A stretch of 64,000 bases of DNA, taken from JBHOQS01 sp042408875. GTDB lineage: Bacteria; Chloroflexota; UBA11872; JBHOQS01. The stretch covers positions 372,001 through 436,000 of the forward strand of contig JBHOQS010000023.1 in assembly GCA_042408875.1 (NCBI GenBank), written 5' to 3'. The notes under the pieces are model-generated. The model was not told where the DNA came from. It saw only the letters and a list, made by a program, of their open reading frames with translations, and did no database searches. How positions within the stretch are numbered: the stretch's first letter is position 1; every line of letters starts with the position of its first letter. A program made the position numbers and the translations under genes. This document shows, piece by piece, positions 17,983 to 31,414 of the stretch.

Positions 17983-18344
17983 AGCCGTCCGGCCCCGGCC
18001 CTCCCTGCTGCACCTCCATCCTGGCGTACCTTCATTCTGGTGTATGGCTTCGTGTATGGCTTCGTGTATGGTCCTGGTGTATACGGTGGATACCCGGATA
18101 AATGTGCTGGATAGTTGGACTGCGCTGCCGCGCACGCCGTGCCCGCGCTCGAGCAGGTTGACACCGTGCGGACGAGTGGGGTGACCCGTGCATGCGGCCT
18201 CGCGCGCCGGTGGCTCTGACAAAGTACAATGTACAATACACATTGACGAGCAGGAGCCGCATCCTGATCCGAACCCTTACTGCTATCTCCGCTACCTTGT
18301 AGACTTCATAGTAGGCTGCGTAGAAGACTTCGTAGACTTCGCAT
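17983..18344. other. 362-bp gap with 12-bp tandem repeat
   Basis: Perfect tandem units gtgtatggcttc lie at 18040-18051 and 18052-18063, with a partial third at 18064-18072. Further right are a gtacaat doublet (18224-18237), which also makes two TACAAT hexamers, and repeated GTAGACTTC units around 18297-18340. No coding frame is supported. Confidence 0.85.
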
Positions 18345-19625
18345 ATGCCAGCAACCAAGCATATCTTCAGCAACGGCGTCCGGCTGATTACCCAGCCCAT
18401 GCCGCAGGTCAATTCCGTCAGTGTCATCGTCATGGTCGGGGCCGGTGCGCGTTACGAGGAGGACGACCAGCGCGGCGTAGCTCACTTCGTGGAACACATG
18501 CTCTTCCAGGGCACGGAGAAGTGGCCGACCGAGCACGCTCTCAACCTGGCCGTCGACGAGCTCGGCGCAGCGATTCAGGCGATCACCCACCTCGAGTACA
18601 GCTATTACGCGATCAAGGCCGCGTACGACGCGCTGGCGCCCTCGGTGGAGATCCTGGCCGACCTGGTGCGCCGACCGCTCCTTTTACCGCAGCGCGTTGA
18701 GGTAGAGCGTGCGGTTATCCTCGAGGAGATCCGGGAGTCCAAAGACGATCCGGCGGAGCTGGCGTCGCTCCTCGCCGATAGCATGCTCTACGGGGAGGAT
18801 TCGCCATTGGGCCGCCCGACCTGGGGCAGCGAGGAGAGTGTCCGGCGGCTGGCGCATGAGGATCTAGTGCGCTTCTACCAAGACATGTACACTGCCGACA
18901 ATGTGGTGATCTCCGTGGCTGGCCGGTTCGAGGAGCCAGCGCTGGTAGACCTGGTCGGACGGTACTTCGGGGATATGAACGGCACGCGTCGGCGGCGCTT
19001 TACACCGTGGACCGGACCCGGCCGGGGGCCGCGCGCGCTGGCGCGCCAGAAGCCGAGCACCCAGACGTACATGCGCCTCGGTGTACCGGCCTACCCGATC
19101 GGCCATCCGAAAGAGCATGCCCTGGTGCTCCTGAACACTATCCTGGGCGCTAGCATGGCCTCGCGACTGTACACGCGTATCCGCAGCGAGCACGGGCTGG
19201 TCTATGACATCTTCTCGTCCACCGAGCACTTCTCAGACGCTGGCAGCCTATCGATCTTTGCTGGCACGGCGGCCAAGAACGCCCTGCGCGTGCTCGAGCT
19301 GATCCTGCGCGAGCTCGACGACCTGCGCCGCAACGGGGTGACCGACGAGGAGGTGCGCCGGGCAAAGCGCTACTGCATCGGCACCTGGCGACTCTCGCTC
19401 GACGACCCGTCGTTCATCGCCTTCGGCTACGTGCTGGACGAACTGATGCGCGGGTGTATTGAAGAGCCCGAAGAGTTCGCCCGCAAGATCGAGGCGGTGA
19501 CGACCGACCAGGTCAACGACGTCGCAGCCGAGCTCTTCACCGGCGAGAAGCTCAAGCTGGCGGCCGTGGGGCGCCTGCGTTCGGCCAGCCCCCTCTTGGA
19601 AGCAATACGGGAGTATTTTGGGTAG
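18345..19625 (+). CDS. M16 family zinc peptidase (processing-peptidase-like)
   Basis: This 426-residue inverzincin protease has an inverted zinc motif HxxEH in HFVEHMLFQG (residues about 46-50). The downstream Glu ligand is in VERAVILEEIRES. The C-terminal half (R.EHGLVYDIFSS, RAKRYCIGTWRLSLDD) fits the second non-catalytic M16 domain. The length corresponds to a single-chain bacterial PqqL/YmxG-type peptidase. No signal peptide is evident, so it is probably cytoplasmic. Confidence 0.93.
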   Translation: MPATKHIFSNGVRLITQPMPQVNSVSVIVMVGAGARYEEDDQRGVAHFVEHMLFQGTEKWPTEHALNLAVDELGAAIQAITHLEYSYYAIKAAYDALAPSVEILADLVRRPLLLPQRVEVERAVILEEIRESKDDPAELASLLADSMLYGEDSPLGRPTWGSEESVRRLAHEDLVRFYQDMYTADNVVISVAGRFEEPALVDLVGRYFGDMNGTRRRRFTPWTGPGRGPRALARQKPSTQTYMRLGVPAYPIGHPKEHALVLLNTILGASMASRLYTRIRSEHGLVYDIFSSTEHFSDAGSLSIFAGTAAKNALRVLELILRELDDLRRNGVTDEEVRRAKRYCIGTWRLSLDDPSFIAFGYVLDELMRGCIEEPEEFARKIEAVTTDQVNDVAAELFTGEKLKLAAVGRLRSASPLLEAIREYFG

Positions 19626-19977
19626 GCGCTCACCTCTGACCCTTCTCCCGCGCGATGGGAGAGAGCGACCTGGTCTGGGGCCTATCAGAAGCTTCCGCTT
19701 TCTCCTCCCGCGAGGTCTACCTGTTCTAGCCACATATCGAATTCATCGGCTTGGGTGCGGCGGATAGTTTCCCGGTTCAGTGCCCAACGCAGGGGATTAT
19801 CGGCAATGTATTGAACGACACGGTGCCGCATTCGCTTGAAGGCCTTAGGGCGGACAGGCCGAATGCCGCGACCTGGGCTCACCCTCGGTCTAGGGAACCA
19901 CGGTCGTGTCGGTCTGCGGCATTGCCGGTCTGCCACACGATCGCCTATTCACCGCCAAGATACACCAGATACCAAAG
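19626..19977. other. 352-bp gap: REP-like repeat plus transposase remnant
   Basis: The left edge (19630-19668) contains ctgacccttctcccg, then cgatgggagag, a palindromic REP-like element. The rest holds a minus-strand relic of a REP-associated transposase (annotated separately). Nothing else is visible before the gltB stop. Confidence 0.6.
19685..19831 (-). pseudogene. C-terminal remnant of a REP-associated tyrosine transposase
   Basis: About 48 residues read RHRVVQYIADNPLRWALN, then ADEFDMWLEQVDLAG. The YIxxNPxRW motif is the hallmark of the C-terminal region of Y1 transposases of the RAYT/IS200-like group. The HUH and Tyr catalytic parts are missing and the upstream frame (to 19936) is not transposase-like. 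It lies next to a REP-like palindrome, as expected for this transposase type. Confidence 0.65.
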
Positions 19978-24606
<4,629 letters not shown>

Positions 24607-24684
24607 TCGTCCCCTGCTCTGATCAGTGTTCGAGTTGTCTTGTACGGATCAGATGTGCCAATCCATCTGCTCGCCGGGCCACTG

Positions 24685-24713
24685 CATACAAATGTATCTG
24701 TCCTCTGCGTCAA
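24685..24713 (-). promoter_or_regulatory. Probable gltB promoter
   Basis: On the minus strand TTGACG (24713-24708) is followed after 17 bp by TGTATG (24690-24685). The gltB start lies 79 bp downstream. The -10 box is imperfect. Confidence 0.5.
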
Positions 24714-24869
24714 GGTGTACGGTCCCGGCTCTGAGTACACGAGTGAACCGGAGTGCCTCGGCGCAGGCGCCCTGAGGCGCTGTGCGGTGCAGGCTGCGCT
24801 CTGAGTCGCTTCCTCAGCCAGCAGCATGCGCTCGCACGTCCTGGGCCGCGGCGTTCTTCCCCAGTGCAG

Positions 24870-24918
24870 AAAACAAAGGAGCCCACGGCGCTCGCCCACA
24901 CCGGGGGCCGTGGACTCC
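24870..24918 (-). terminator. Rho-independent terminator after radical SAM gene
   Basis: On the minus strand the stem GGAGt-CCACGGC pairs with GCCGTGG-gCTCC (one mismatch, 16-nt loop) and is followed at once by TTTGTTTT. Confidence 0.8.
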
Positions 24919-25105
24919 ATTGTCAGCCAGTTTCAGTGCCGCGTGGCCTGCGTGGCCCGGCCTCACACAGCAGCCGGCCGCCATTGGCCGGCGCGGCCTC
25001 GTACAAGGGTGACAAACCTGCTACTGTACAAGCAAGCCTACCAGACGAGCGCGGAGAAGTCAAGTACCGCGAATGTCTTGCGCAAGACATTTCTAGGCTT
25101 AAATC

Positions 25106-26344
25106 TTAAAGAGACGTGTCTTTCGGCACGGCTCCAGCCGGCTTCGGGCCGCCCGTGCTGGAAGCCGCGCCCGCGTTCCACGGCAGGCGCGCACAGGTTG
25201 CCGGCTGGTACACGCAGGACGGATCCGCTGCTAGATAGTCGCCGGTCAGTGCATAGGCGCGGGCGCGGCTTCCTCCACAGATACGCTTGAACTCGCAGAC
25301 ACCGCACTTGCCTTTGAGGGCGGTCTCGTCACGCAGGGCGCGGAACAGCGGGGCTGCGCGATAGATTGTGGCGAGCGGCTGCTCACGGACATTGCCAGCC
25401 GGCAGCTGGAGGAAGCCGCTGGGACACACGTCACCGATATGTGAAATAAAACAGAAGCCATTACCATCGTTCACACCGCGCGCAGCGTCCGCTTGCCCCT
25501 CGCGAAAGGCGTAGCCGGCGCCGGTCAGCTCCCAGCGCGGATGGTCGGTGCTGTTGCTGCCGGAAGACACCGTGCCGCGCTGCTGGAGCACGACTCGCCG
25601 GTAGTGCGGCGCCGCCACTGTGCGCACATGGAAGGGCACCTGCGCGGAAAGCTGGTATAACCACTCCAGCACGCGTTCATGTTCGTGCGCTGAGAGCATG
25701 TCGGCTGCCTTGCCCCGGCCGGTGGGAACGAGGAAAAAGACGCTCCAGACGCGGGCGCCAATGGCGGCGACCTGCTCGGCGATAGCCGGCAAATCGCCGG
25801 CGTTATAGCGGCTCACTGTGGTGCCGATCTGCAAAGGCAGCCCGACGTCCTGCGCATCGCGCAGGATCTCCAACGTGCGCTGGTACGAGCCCGCTACGCC
25901 GCGGAACCGATCGTGTACCTGAGCAGAGGCGCCGTCCAGGCTCAGGTGCAGCATCTGCGTGCCGCTTGCCTTGACCCGTTCCAGCGCCCGGCGGGTGACC
26001 AATCGCGTGGCGCTGGGCGACAGGGCTACGCGCAGGCCACGCCCACTGGCGTAGGCCAGCAGGTCATACACATCCCGCCGCATCATGGGGTCACCGCCGG
26101 TGATGACCAGGATCGGCCGGCCGATCTCCACAACCTGGTCGATCAGCCGGAATCCTTCCTCGGTCGAGAGCTCGCGCGGGTCACGGCGGGGGATCGCTTC
26201 TGCCCGGCAATGTACACATGCCAGGGCGCAGGCGCGTGTGATCTCCCACGCGACGGTGTATGGGGTCTGGTTGAAGTCCACGGTGAAATACGACGGCTTG
26301 GTGCTGTGCGCTGGTCGCTGCGCTGGTCCCGGCGTCTCGGTCAT
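25106..26344 (-). CDS. Radical SAM/SPASM protein, TIGR04053-like
   Basis: This 412-residue radical SAM enzyme has cluster cysteines C39-x3-C43-x2-C46 (CALACVHC) and GGDPMMR for SAM binding. Its SPASM-like C-terminal region has further cysteines (FCFISHIGDVCPSG and CGVCEFKRICGG) for auxiliary clusters. It resembles the heme-d1/AhbD and peptide-modifying branch; the substrate is unknown and no precursor peptide is seen nearby. I chose ATG 26344 because GGAGGCAGAC immediately precedes it; the frame is open to 26413. A terminator lies downstream. Confidence 0.88.
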   Translation of the reverse strand: MTETPGPAQRPAHSTKPSYFTVDFNQTPYTVAWEITRACALACVHCRAEAIPRRDPRELSTEEGFRLIDQVVEIGRPILVITGGDPMMRRDVYDLLAYASGRGLRVALSPSATRLVTRRALERVKASGTQMLHLSLDGASAQVHDRFRGVAGSYQRTLEILRDAQDVGLPLQIGTTVSRYNAGDLPAIAEQVAAIGARVWSVFFLVPTGRGKAADMLSAHEHERVLEWLYQLSAQVPFHVRTVAAPHYRRVVLQQRGTVSSGSNSTDHPRWELTGAGYAFREGQADAARGVNDGNGFCFISHIGDVCPSGFLQLPAGNVREQPLATIYRAAPLFRALRDETALKGKCGVCEFKRICGGSRARAYALTGDYLAADPSCVYQPATCARLPWNAGAASSTGGPKPAGAVPKDTSL

Positions 26345-26509
26345 GTCTGCCTCCGTCTCTGGCCGCCAGAGCATGCAACTCACGAGCATAGGACGCGGGC
26401 ACGCCACGTGCATCAGGGATTTTCCCTGATACTGAAGACTGCAGCCGGTCTCAGGAGCACGGAGAGTGAGCCAGCACGGGCGCGCCGGCTGGAGACAATG
26501 GAGCGGGCC

Positions 26510-27271
26510 TCACCGGCAGGCGGTGGCTGCCTGCTCAGGCAAGGATGGCCGCGTCCCAACGTGTACCGTGACGATGCCGAGGGTGAGTTGCCGGTAGAAG
26601 ACTTCGCAGAGCCCGGCGCGGCGCATCAGCTCAGCGATCTCCTCGATGGAGGGAAAGTGCAGGAGGGAGTGCGGAAGATAGGTATAGGCGCAGCGGTCGC
26701 CGGCAAAGAGTGCTCCGAGGAGGGGCGCCAGTGTGCAGAACCCCCAGCGGTAGAGCTGCCGGAACCCCGGCAGCGCCGGCAGGCTCAGCTCCAGAAAGAC
26801 AACCCGGCCGCCGGGGCGGACCACGCGCCGCATCTCCGCAAAGAGTTGAAGAAGATCAGTAACGTTGCGCCCGCCGAAGCCGATTGTGGCAGCGTCGAAG
26901 GTCGCGTCCTGGTAAGGCAGCCGCAGCGCATCGCCCCGCTGGAGCGAGATACGGCCGAGCAACCCCCGCGCGGCCAGCTTTCGGCTGGCGATGGTGAGCA
27001 TGCCGCTGCTGAAGTCCAGCGCGGCCACATGGCCCTCAGGGCCTACCGCGCGAGCCAGCTCGATGGCAAAGTCCGCCGTGCCGGTTGCCACATCCAGCGC
27101 GCGGCCGCCCGGCCGGAGATGGCAGAGCGCCACGGCAGCCCGCCGCCAGCGGTAGTGCAGCCCGGCCGTCATGATTGTATTCAGCCGGTCGTAGACAGGG
27201 GCGATGCGCGTAAACATCGCCTCGACGTACGCGGCCTTCCGCTCCAGTGGAGGAAGGGGCGAGACAGACAT
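26510..27271 (-). CDS. menG: UbiE/MenG-type SAM-dependent methyltransferase
   Basis: It is a C-methyltransferase of the last step of menaquinone biosynthesis, methylating demethylmenaquinone with SAM. The 253-residue protein has the SAM motif DVATGTADFAIELAR, AALDFSSGML, GDALRLPYQDATFD and the family block FLELSLPALPGFRQLYRWGF. N-terminal VEAMFTRIAPVYDRLN is also typical of UbiE. Since no ubiquinone genes are seen and the gene content looks Chloroflexota-like, menaquinone is the likelier substrate. Confidence 0.9.
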   Translation of the reverse strand: MSVSPLPPLERKAAYVEAMFTRIAPVYDRLNTIMTAGLHYRWRRAAVALCHLRPGGRALDVATGTADFAIELARAVGPEGHVAALDFSSGMLTIASRKLAARGLLGRISLQRGDALRLPYQDATFDAATIGFGGRNVTDLLQLFAEMRRVVRPGGRVVFLELSLPALPGFRQLYRWGFCTLAPLLGALFAGDRCAYTYLPHSLLHFPSIEEIAELMRRAGLCEVFYRQLTLGIVTVHVGTRPSLPEQAATACR

Positions 27272-27536
27272 ATTCCGTAGTGCCGATCGGCCTATGGTGT
27301 CAAACGCTCAAAGAGCTGACGCTGTTTTCGTGTAGAGCGAATCCGTGCCATCCGATCCCCCAAAATCCATTGACGGTGCTCACTCTAGCCTGTCGCATGG
27401 CTCAAGATGGCACGAGAGGGGGCACCGTGCGGTGCCCCCTCTGTGTAGACCGGCCGGAGCGGCGATTGCTGCGTCGCCTGGGAGAGATACAGGTCGCGTC
27501 TTCCTTCCGTCGTGTCTTCTTTCCCAGGCAAGTCTT
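27272..27536. other. Gap with a perfect GC hairpin
   Basis: A perfect inverted repeat at 27415-27442 has AGAGGGGGCACC, loop GTGC, then GGTGCCCCCTCT. It follows the acsA stop by about 95 nt on the minus strand and lacks a T-run, so it may be a 3-prime stability element or a dispersed palindrome rather than a classic terminator. Confidence 0.7.
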
Positions 27537-29513
27537 CTAGCTCTCCTGCTCCTCGTACTGCGCCTTGATCTCGGTCAGCACCGCAGGGTCGGTGAGGGTC
27601 GTCGTGTCGCCCAGCACGCGGCCCTCGGCGATGTCGCGCAGCAGACGGCGCATGATCTTGCCAGAGCGGGTCTTGGGCAGCTCGGCCACGAAGAAGATCA
27701 GCTTCGGGCGGGCAATCGGCCCGATCTTCTTCGCCACGTGCTCGCGTAACTCGGCCTTCAGGTTCTCATCGGCCGTCACGCCCAGCTTCGGCGTGATGAA
27801 GGCAGCGACGGCCTGGCCGGTGATCTCATCTGGCACGCCGATCACCGCGCTTTCGGCCACCGCCGGATGGCTCACCAGCGCGCTCTCCACCTCCATGGTG
27901 GAGATACGGTGCGCCGAGACGTTCAGCACGTCGTCCACGCGGCCCAGCAGCCAGTAGTAGCCTTCCTCGTCTCGCTTGCAGCCGTCGCCGGTGAAGTACT
28001 TGCCGGGGAAGCGGGACCAGTAGACCTGCTTGTAGCGCTCGTCGTCGCCCCACAGCGTGCGCAGCATGGCCGGCCACGGCCGTGTCAGCACCAGGTAGCC
28101 GCCGGCCCCGAGCGGCACCGAGTTCCCCTGCTCGTCCACCACATCGGCCTCCACGCCCGGCAGCGGGAAGGTGGCGGAGCCCGGCTTCAGCGTCGTGATG
28201 CCCGGCAGCGGGGAGATCAGGATCATGCCCGTCTCCGTCTGCCACCACGTGTCAACCACCGGGCAGCGCCCGCCGCCAATCACCTGGTGGTACCACACCC
28301 ACGCGTCCGGGTTGATCGGCTCGCCGACCGTGCCCAGCAACCGGAGCGACGACAGGTCGTGGCGGCCGGGGTACTCCTCGCCCCAGCGCATGAAGGAGCG
28401 GATGGCCGTTGGCGCGGTGTACAGGATCGTCACCTTGTGGCGCTCCACCACCGCCCAGAAGCGATCCCTGTCCGGATAGTCGGGCGTGCCTTCGAAGATC
28501 ACCGACGTGGCGCCGTTGCACAGCGGCCCGTACACGATGTAGCTGTGCCCGGTGACCCAGCCGATGTCTGCCGTGCACCAGTAGATATCGTGCTCTTTCA
28601 GATCGAAGACATACTTGTGCGTGTAGGCCACGCCGACCAGGTAGCCCGCTGTCGTGTGCAGGATACCTTTTGGCTTCGCCGTGCTGCCCGAGGTGTAGAG
28701 CACGTAAAGCGGGTGCTCGGAGTCAACCGGCTCTGGCGGGTACTCCTTCTCGCCGGAGCGTTCGACCTCGGCCGCCACATCGTGCCACCACAGATCGCGG
28801 CCGGGCTGCATGGCGATATTCGCCTGCTCGCCGATGCGCCGCACCACCAGCACCCGCTCGATGCTCGGCGTATTCTTCAACGCCTCGTCGGAGTTAGCCT
28901 TGAGTGGCACGATGCGCCCGCGCCGCCAGCCGCCGTCGGCGGTGATCAGCAGCTTGGCGCCCAAGTCGTTGATGCGCTCGGCCAGCGACTCAGGGCTGAA
29001 GCCGCCGAAGACCACCGTGTGTGGGGCGCCGATGCGGGTGCACGCCAGCATAGCGATGGGCAGCTCCGGGATCATCGGCATGTAAATGGCGACTTTATCG
29101 CCCTTCTTGATGCCGAGCCGTTGCAGCATCAGCGCGGCCTTGTTGACCTCGTCCAGCAGCTCACGGTAGGTAATCGTCCGAACGTCTCCCGGCTCGCCCT
29201 CCCAGATGATGGCCGGCTTAGTCGCCCGCGCGCCTTTGGCATGCCGGTCGACACAGTTGTACGAGACGTTGAGCTGGCCGCCGACGAACCATTTGGCGAA
29301 CGGAAGGTTCCACTCCAGCACAGTATCGAAGGGCTTGAACCACTCGACCAGCTCGCGCGCCTGCTCAGCCCAGAAGCCCTCCGGATCCTGCCGCGCCCGG
29401 TCGTAGACCGACGGGTCGCGCAGGTTGGCCTGCGCCGCAAACTCCGGCGGGGGCGGGAAGCGGCGCTCCTCCCGCAATAGAGCCGCAATCGCACCGCTGA
29501 CTGTCTGCGCCAT
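27537..29513 (-). CDS. acsA: Acetyl-CoA synthetase
   Basis: The enzyme activates acetate to acetyl-CoA through acetyl-AMP. The 658-residue protein is normal length. Motifs are the AMP-binding P-loop YTSGSTAKPKG, GTVGEPINPDAW, TWWQTETG, the hinge and ADP-binding FTGDGCKRDEEGYYWLLGR, and the C-terminal lysine motif TRSGKIMRR, whose Lys is acetylated in regulated Acs enzymes. An AcuC-like deacetylase occurs at 16.8 kb. I start at ATG 29513, which has GAGGAG about 9 bases upstream; an open GTG lies ten codons earlier. Confidence 0.96.
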   Translation of the reverse strand: MAQTVSGAIAALLREERRFPPPPEFAAQANLRDPSVYDRARQDPEGFWAEQARELVEWFKPFDTVLEWNLPFAKWFVGGQLNVSYNCVDRHAKGARATKPAIIWEGEPGDVRTITYRELLDEVNKAALMLQRLGIKKGDKVAIYMPMIPELPIAMLACTRIGAPHTVVFGGFSPESLAERINDLGAKLLITADGGWRRGRIVPLKANSDEALKNTPSIERVLVVRRIGEQANIAMQPGRDLWWHDVAAEVERSGEKEYPPEPVDSEHPLYVLYTSGSTAKPKGILHTTAGYLVGVAYTHKYVFDLKEHDIYWCTADIGWVTGHSYIVYGPLCNGATSVIFEGTPDYPDRDRFWAVVERHKVTILYTAPTAIRSFMRWGEEYPGRHDLSSLRLLGTVGEPINPDAWVWYHQVIGGGRCPVVDTWWQTETGMILISPLPGITTLKPGSATFPLPGVEADVVDEQGNSVPLGAGGYLVLTRPWPAMLRTLWGDDERYKQVYWSRFPGKYFTGDGCKRDEEGYYWLLGRVDDVLNVSAHRISTMEVESALVSHPAVAESAVIGVPDEITGQAVAAFITPKLGVTADENLKAELREHVAKKIGPIARPKLIFFVAELPKTRSGKIMRRLLRDIAEGRVLGDTTTLTDPAVLTEIKAQYEEQES

Positions 29514-29676
29514 AGCCGTACCTCTCCTCGTGGCTTCGCTCACCGCTCCTGCGCGGCGCTCTTCTGCCTCAGTGTGCTACGCACGGTCCGATGTCCATAC
29601 AAGCATCCTCACCCGCGGCTGTCAAGCCGTCGAGAGGGGGCGGTGCCCTGAGTATAGACAGCCGCTCCCTGGACTG

Positions 29677-30675
29677 TCAACGTTGTATGCCTAGCCGCGT
29701 GGCGGGTGCAGAGACAGCCGCCAGGGAGCGGCTGAGCCCTCCGGTCGCCTGGAGCACAGCGATGGCGAGCAGGAGGATTGCCCAGCCGGCCGGACTATAG
29801 ACTACACCGGCTACCGCCGGGTCAACCCCGCGCAGCACAAGGAGCGGTGCACCGCCGATGGCATTGAGTGAGGCATGGGCGATGGTGGGCGGCACGACGC
29901 TTTCTGAGGCAAGCCGAAGCCAGCCAAAGAGCACACCCATCAGCATGCCGCTCACCACGAATAACGGTACCCCGAGCACGGGATGTGTGGGGTAGTTGAA
30001 GCCAGTGAGCAAGATCAACGGCGCATGCCAGAAGCCCCAGATAGCGCCATGCGCCAGCAAGCCCGGCCACGGACCCAAGACCTGGGTCAGGCGGGGCAGC
30101 AGGTAGCCGCGCCAGCCGAACTCCTCACCGAAGGCGAAGAGAGCATTGACCGGCACGGCGAGGGTCAGACCGAAGAGAAGCTGGGCCAGTACAATCACCT
30201 CAGGTGGGGCCGGCAGTGGCCGGCCAGCGCGCCCGGCCAGTTCGCGGAGCGTGGCGAAGGTGGGGTCGAACGGGTAGAGGGGCAGGCTCGCCAGCGCGGT
30301 GAGCGCGGTCAGCACAGGCGGGCCGAGCCAGGCGAGGGCGACGAACCGCCACGGCGGCCAGCGCAGCCCCGCGTCAGCGAAGTTCCCACCTTCGACCCAC
30401 CGGCGCGCTACATATGCGCCAATAGCCGGCGGCCACATCAGAAACACGGCTACAACCAGCATGCCGCCGCCAAGGGCGAGCGCGCCGCCGGGCAGACTCC
30501 GGAGCGCGGACGCCAAGCTGATCTGGATTGCCCAGGAGAGCCCGAACGCCAGGGTAAGATACACTGCTAGACCTCGCCACAGATGGGCAAACGGAGCCCG
30601 GCGCGCCGAGGCTCCTCCTGTCTCTCCCACCGCTACGAACCTCACATGCGCATGTGCACAGTACCACAGTACCAC
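29677..30675 (-). CDS. CPBP-family intramembrane metalloprotease
   Basis: This is a multi-pass membrane protein with the CPBP/ABI signature: EEFGWRGYLLP (Glu-Glu and Arg), FWHAPLIL (His), and a later SVVPPTIAHASLN segment. About eight hydrophobic helices are visible. The role is unknown; relatives process prenylated or membrane proteins or confer bacteriocin immunity. The start is uncertain: the first codons lie inside an 8-bp tandem duplication (30657-30672) with no ribosome site, so a GTG around 30645 or later may be the true start. Confidence 0.82.
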   Translation of the reverse strand: MVLWYCAHAHVRFVAVGETGGASARRAPFAHLWRGLAVYLTLAFGLSWAIQISLASALRSLPGGALALGGGMLVVAVFLMWPPAIGAYVARRWVEGGNFADAGLRWPPWRFVALAWLGPPVLTALTALASLPLYPFDPTFATLRELAGRAGRPLPAPPEVIVLAQLLFGLTLAVPVNALFAFGEEFGWRGYLLPRLTQVLGPWPGLLAHGAIWGFWHAPLILLTGFNYPTHPVLGVPLFVVSGMLMGVLFGWLRLASESVVPPTIAHASLNAIGGAPLLVLRGVDPAVAGVVYSPAGWAILLLAIAVLQATGGLSRSLAAVSAPATRLGIQR

Positions 30676-30785
30676 AAAAACCGTGTGCTTTAAGACACAT
30701 GCGTATTATGTGTCGTATAGCATTATAATACAATATCCAGTACTATATACTGTATGATGTATACTATATAATACACTGTTGGACG
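30657..30785. repeat. AT-rich island with doublets
   Basis: An 8-bp doublet cacagtac lies at 30657-30664/30665-30672. From 30700 to 30778 the sequence is a patchwork of TATAC, TATAA and GTAT units (a TATAAT on the minus strand at 30727-30722). Such AT richness is unusual in this window. It lies between the rpsD stop and the CPBP gene, both on the minus strand. Confidence 0.75.
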
Positions 30786-30805
30786 TCGCAGCCCCTTGGG
30801 ATGGG

Positions 30806-31414
30806 CTACATCCGCCGTGAGTAGAATGCCACGATGCGCGAAGTGTCGATGTGCGCTTCGACATCTTCCCGGCCGGGCAGGCGCAGCACGCGCGCGGCGG
30901 TGTCCTCACGGGCGAGCCAGTCGGGCACTTTGGCCGGCGGGTTGGCGAGCAGCTCCTGCACGCCGGGAATCCCTGCCGCGCGCGGTGACAGCACCACCAC
31001 GTCGCCCGGCTGCACTTCGTACGAGGGAATATCGACGCGGCGCCCGTTCACGAGTACGTGCCCATGGCTAACGAGCTGCCGGGCCGTCAGCCGCGTTCGC
31101 GCGAAGCCAGCGCGATAGACGACGTTATCCAGCCTGCGCTCCAGCAGGCTGAGTAGGTTGGCCCCGGGGTCGCCGGGAAGCCTGGCAGCCCGTGCGAAGG
31201 TGCGGGCGAACTGCTGCTCCCTGAGCCCGTACATCCACTTGACCTTCTGCTTCTCCAGGAGCTGGCGTGCATACTCGCTTAGCCGCCGCGGGCGCTCGCC
31301 GGGGCGGGCCCCAGGCGGCTGCTTCAGCCGCCGCAGCAGTGACGGCTTCGCCGTGCCCCAGATATCAATGCCGACGCGGCGGGCGAGCTTATGGCGTGGA
31401 CGGCGTACTGGCAT
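30806..31414 (-). CDS. rpsD: 30S ribosomal protein S4
   Basis: This primary 16S rRNA-binding protein of the small subunit has 202 residues. The N-terminal third is the C-minus type, without zinc cysteines. The S4 RNA-binding domain reads RLDNVVYRAGFARTRLTARQLVSHGHVLVNGRRVDIPS. ATG 31414 follows GGAG at 7 bases; the frame is open upstream to 31645, but that part is not S4. S4 commonly sits in the rpsM-rpsK-rpsD-rpoA operon; here it stands alone, so it may be a second copy or a relocated gene. Confidence 0.95.
   Translation of the reverse strand: MPVRRPRHKLARRVGIDIWGTAKPSLLRRLKQPPGARPGERPRRLSEYARQLLEKQKVKWMYGLREQQFARTFARAARLPGDPGANLLSLLERRLDNVVYRAGFARTRLTARQLVSHGHVLVNGRRVDIPSYEVQPGDVVVLSPRAAGIPGVQELLANPPAKVPDWLAREDTAARVLRLPGREDVEAHIDTSRIVAFYSRRM

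Larger units (their letters stand above)
24607..25105. other. 499-bp non-coding region between radical SAM gene and gltB
   Basis: Read on the minus strand, it holds an intrinsic terminator (24870-24918) 188 bp after the radical SAM stop. About 155 bp further on is a promoter (24685-24713) that lies 79 bp before gltB. I find no T-box GGTGG-ACCGCG sequence and no recognisable glutamine riboswitch. The remainder shows no coding frame of credible composition. Confidence 0.75.

Noticed and set aside
24607..25105. T-box or glutamine riboswitch before gltB
   Set aside because: No T-box consensus and no glnA-type RNA motif could be found; only a terminator and a promoter are supported.
27415..27442. 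Classic Rho-independent terminator after acsA
   Set aside because: The hairpin is strong but has no T-run on either strand, so it was kept only as a palindrome.
27867..29480. A 537-codon plus-strand open frame opposite acsA
   Set aside because: It mirrors the codon structure of acetyl-CoA synthetase on the other strand and has no protein-like motifs; typical of GC-rich antisense frames.
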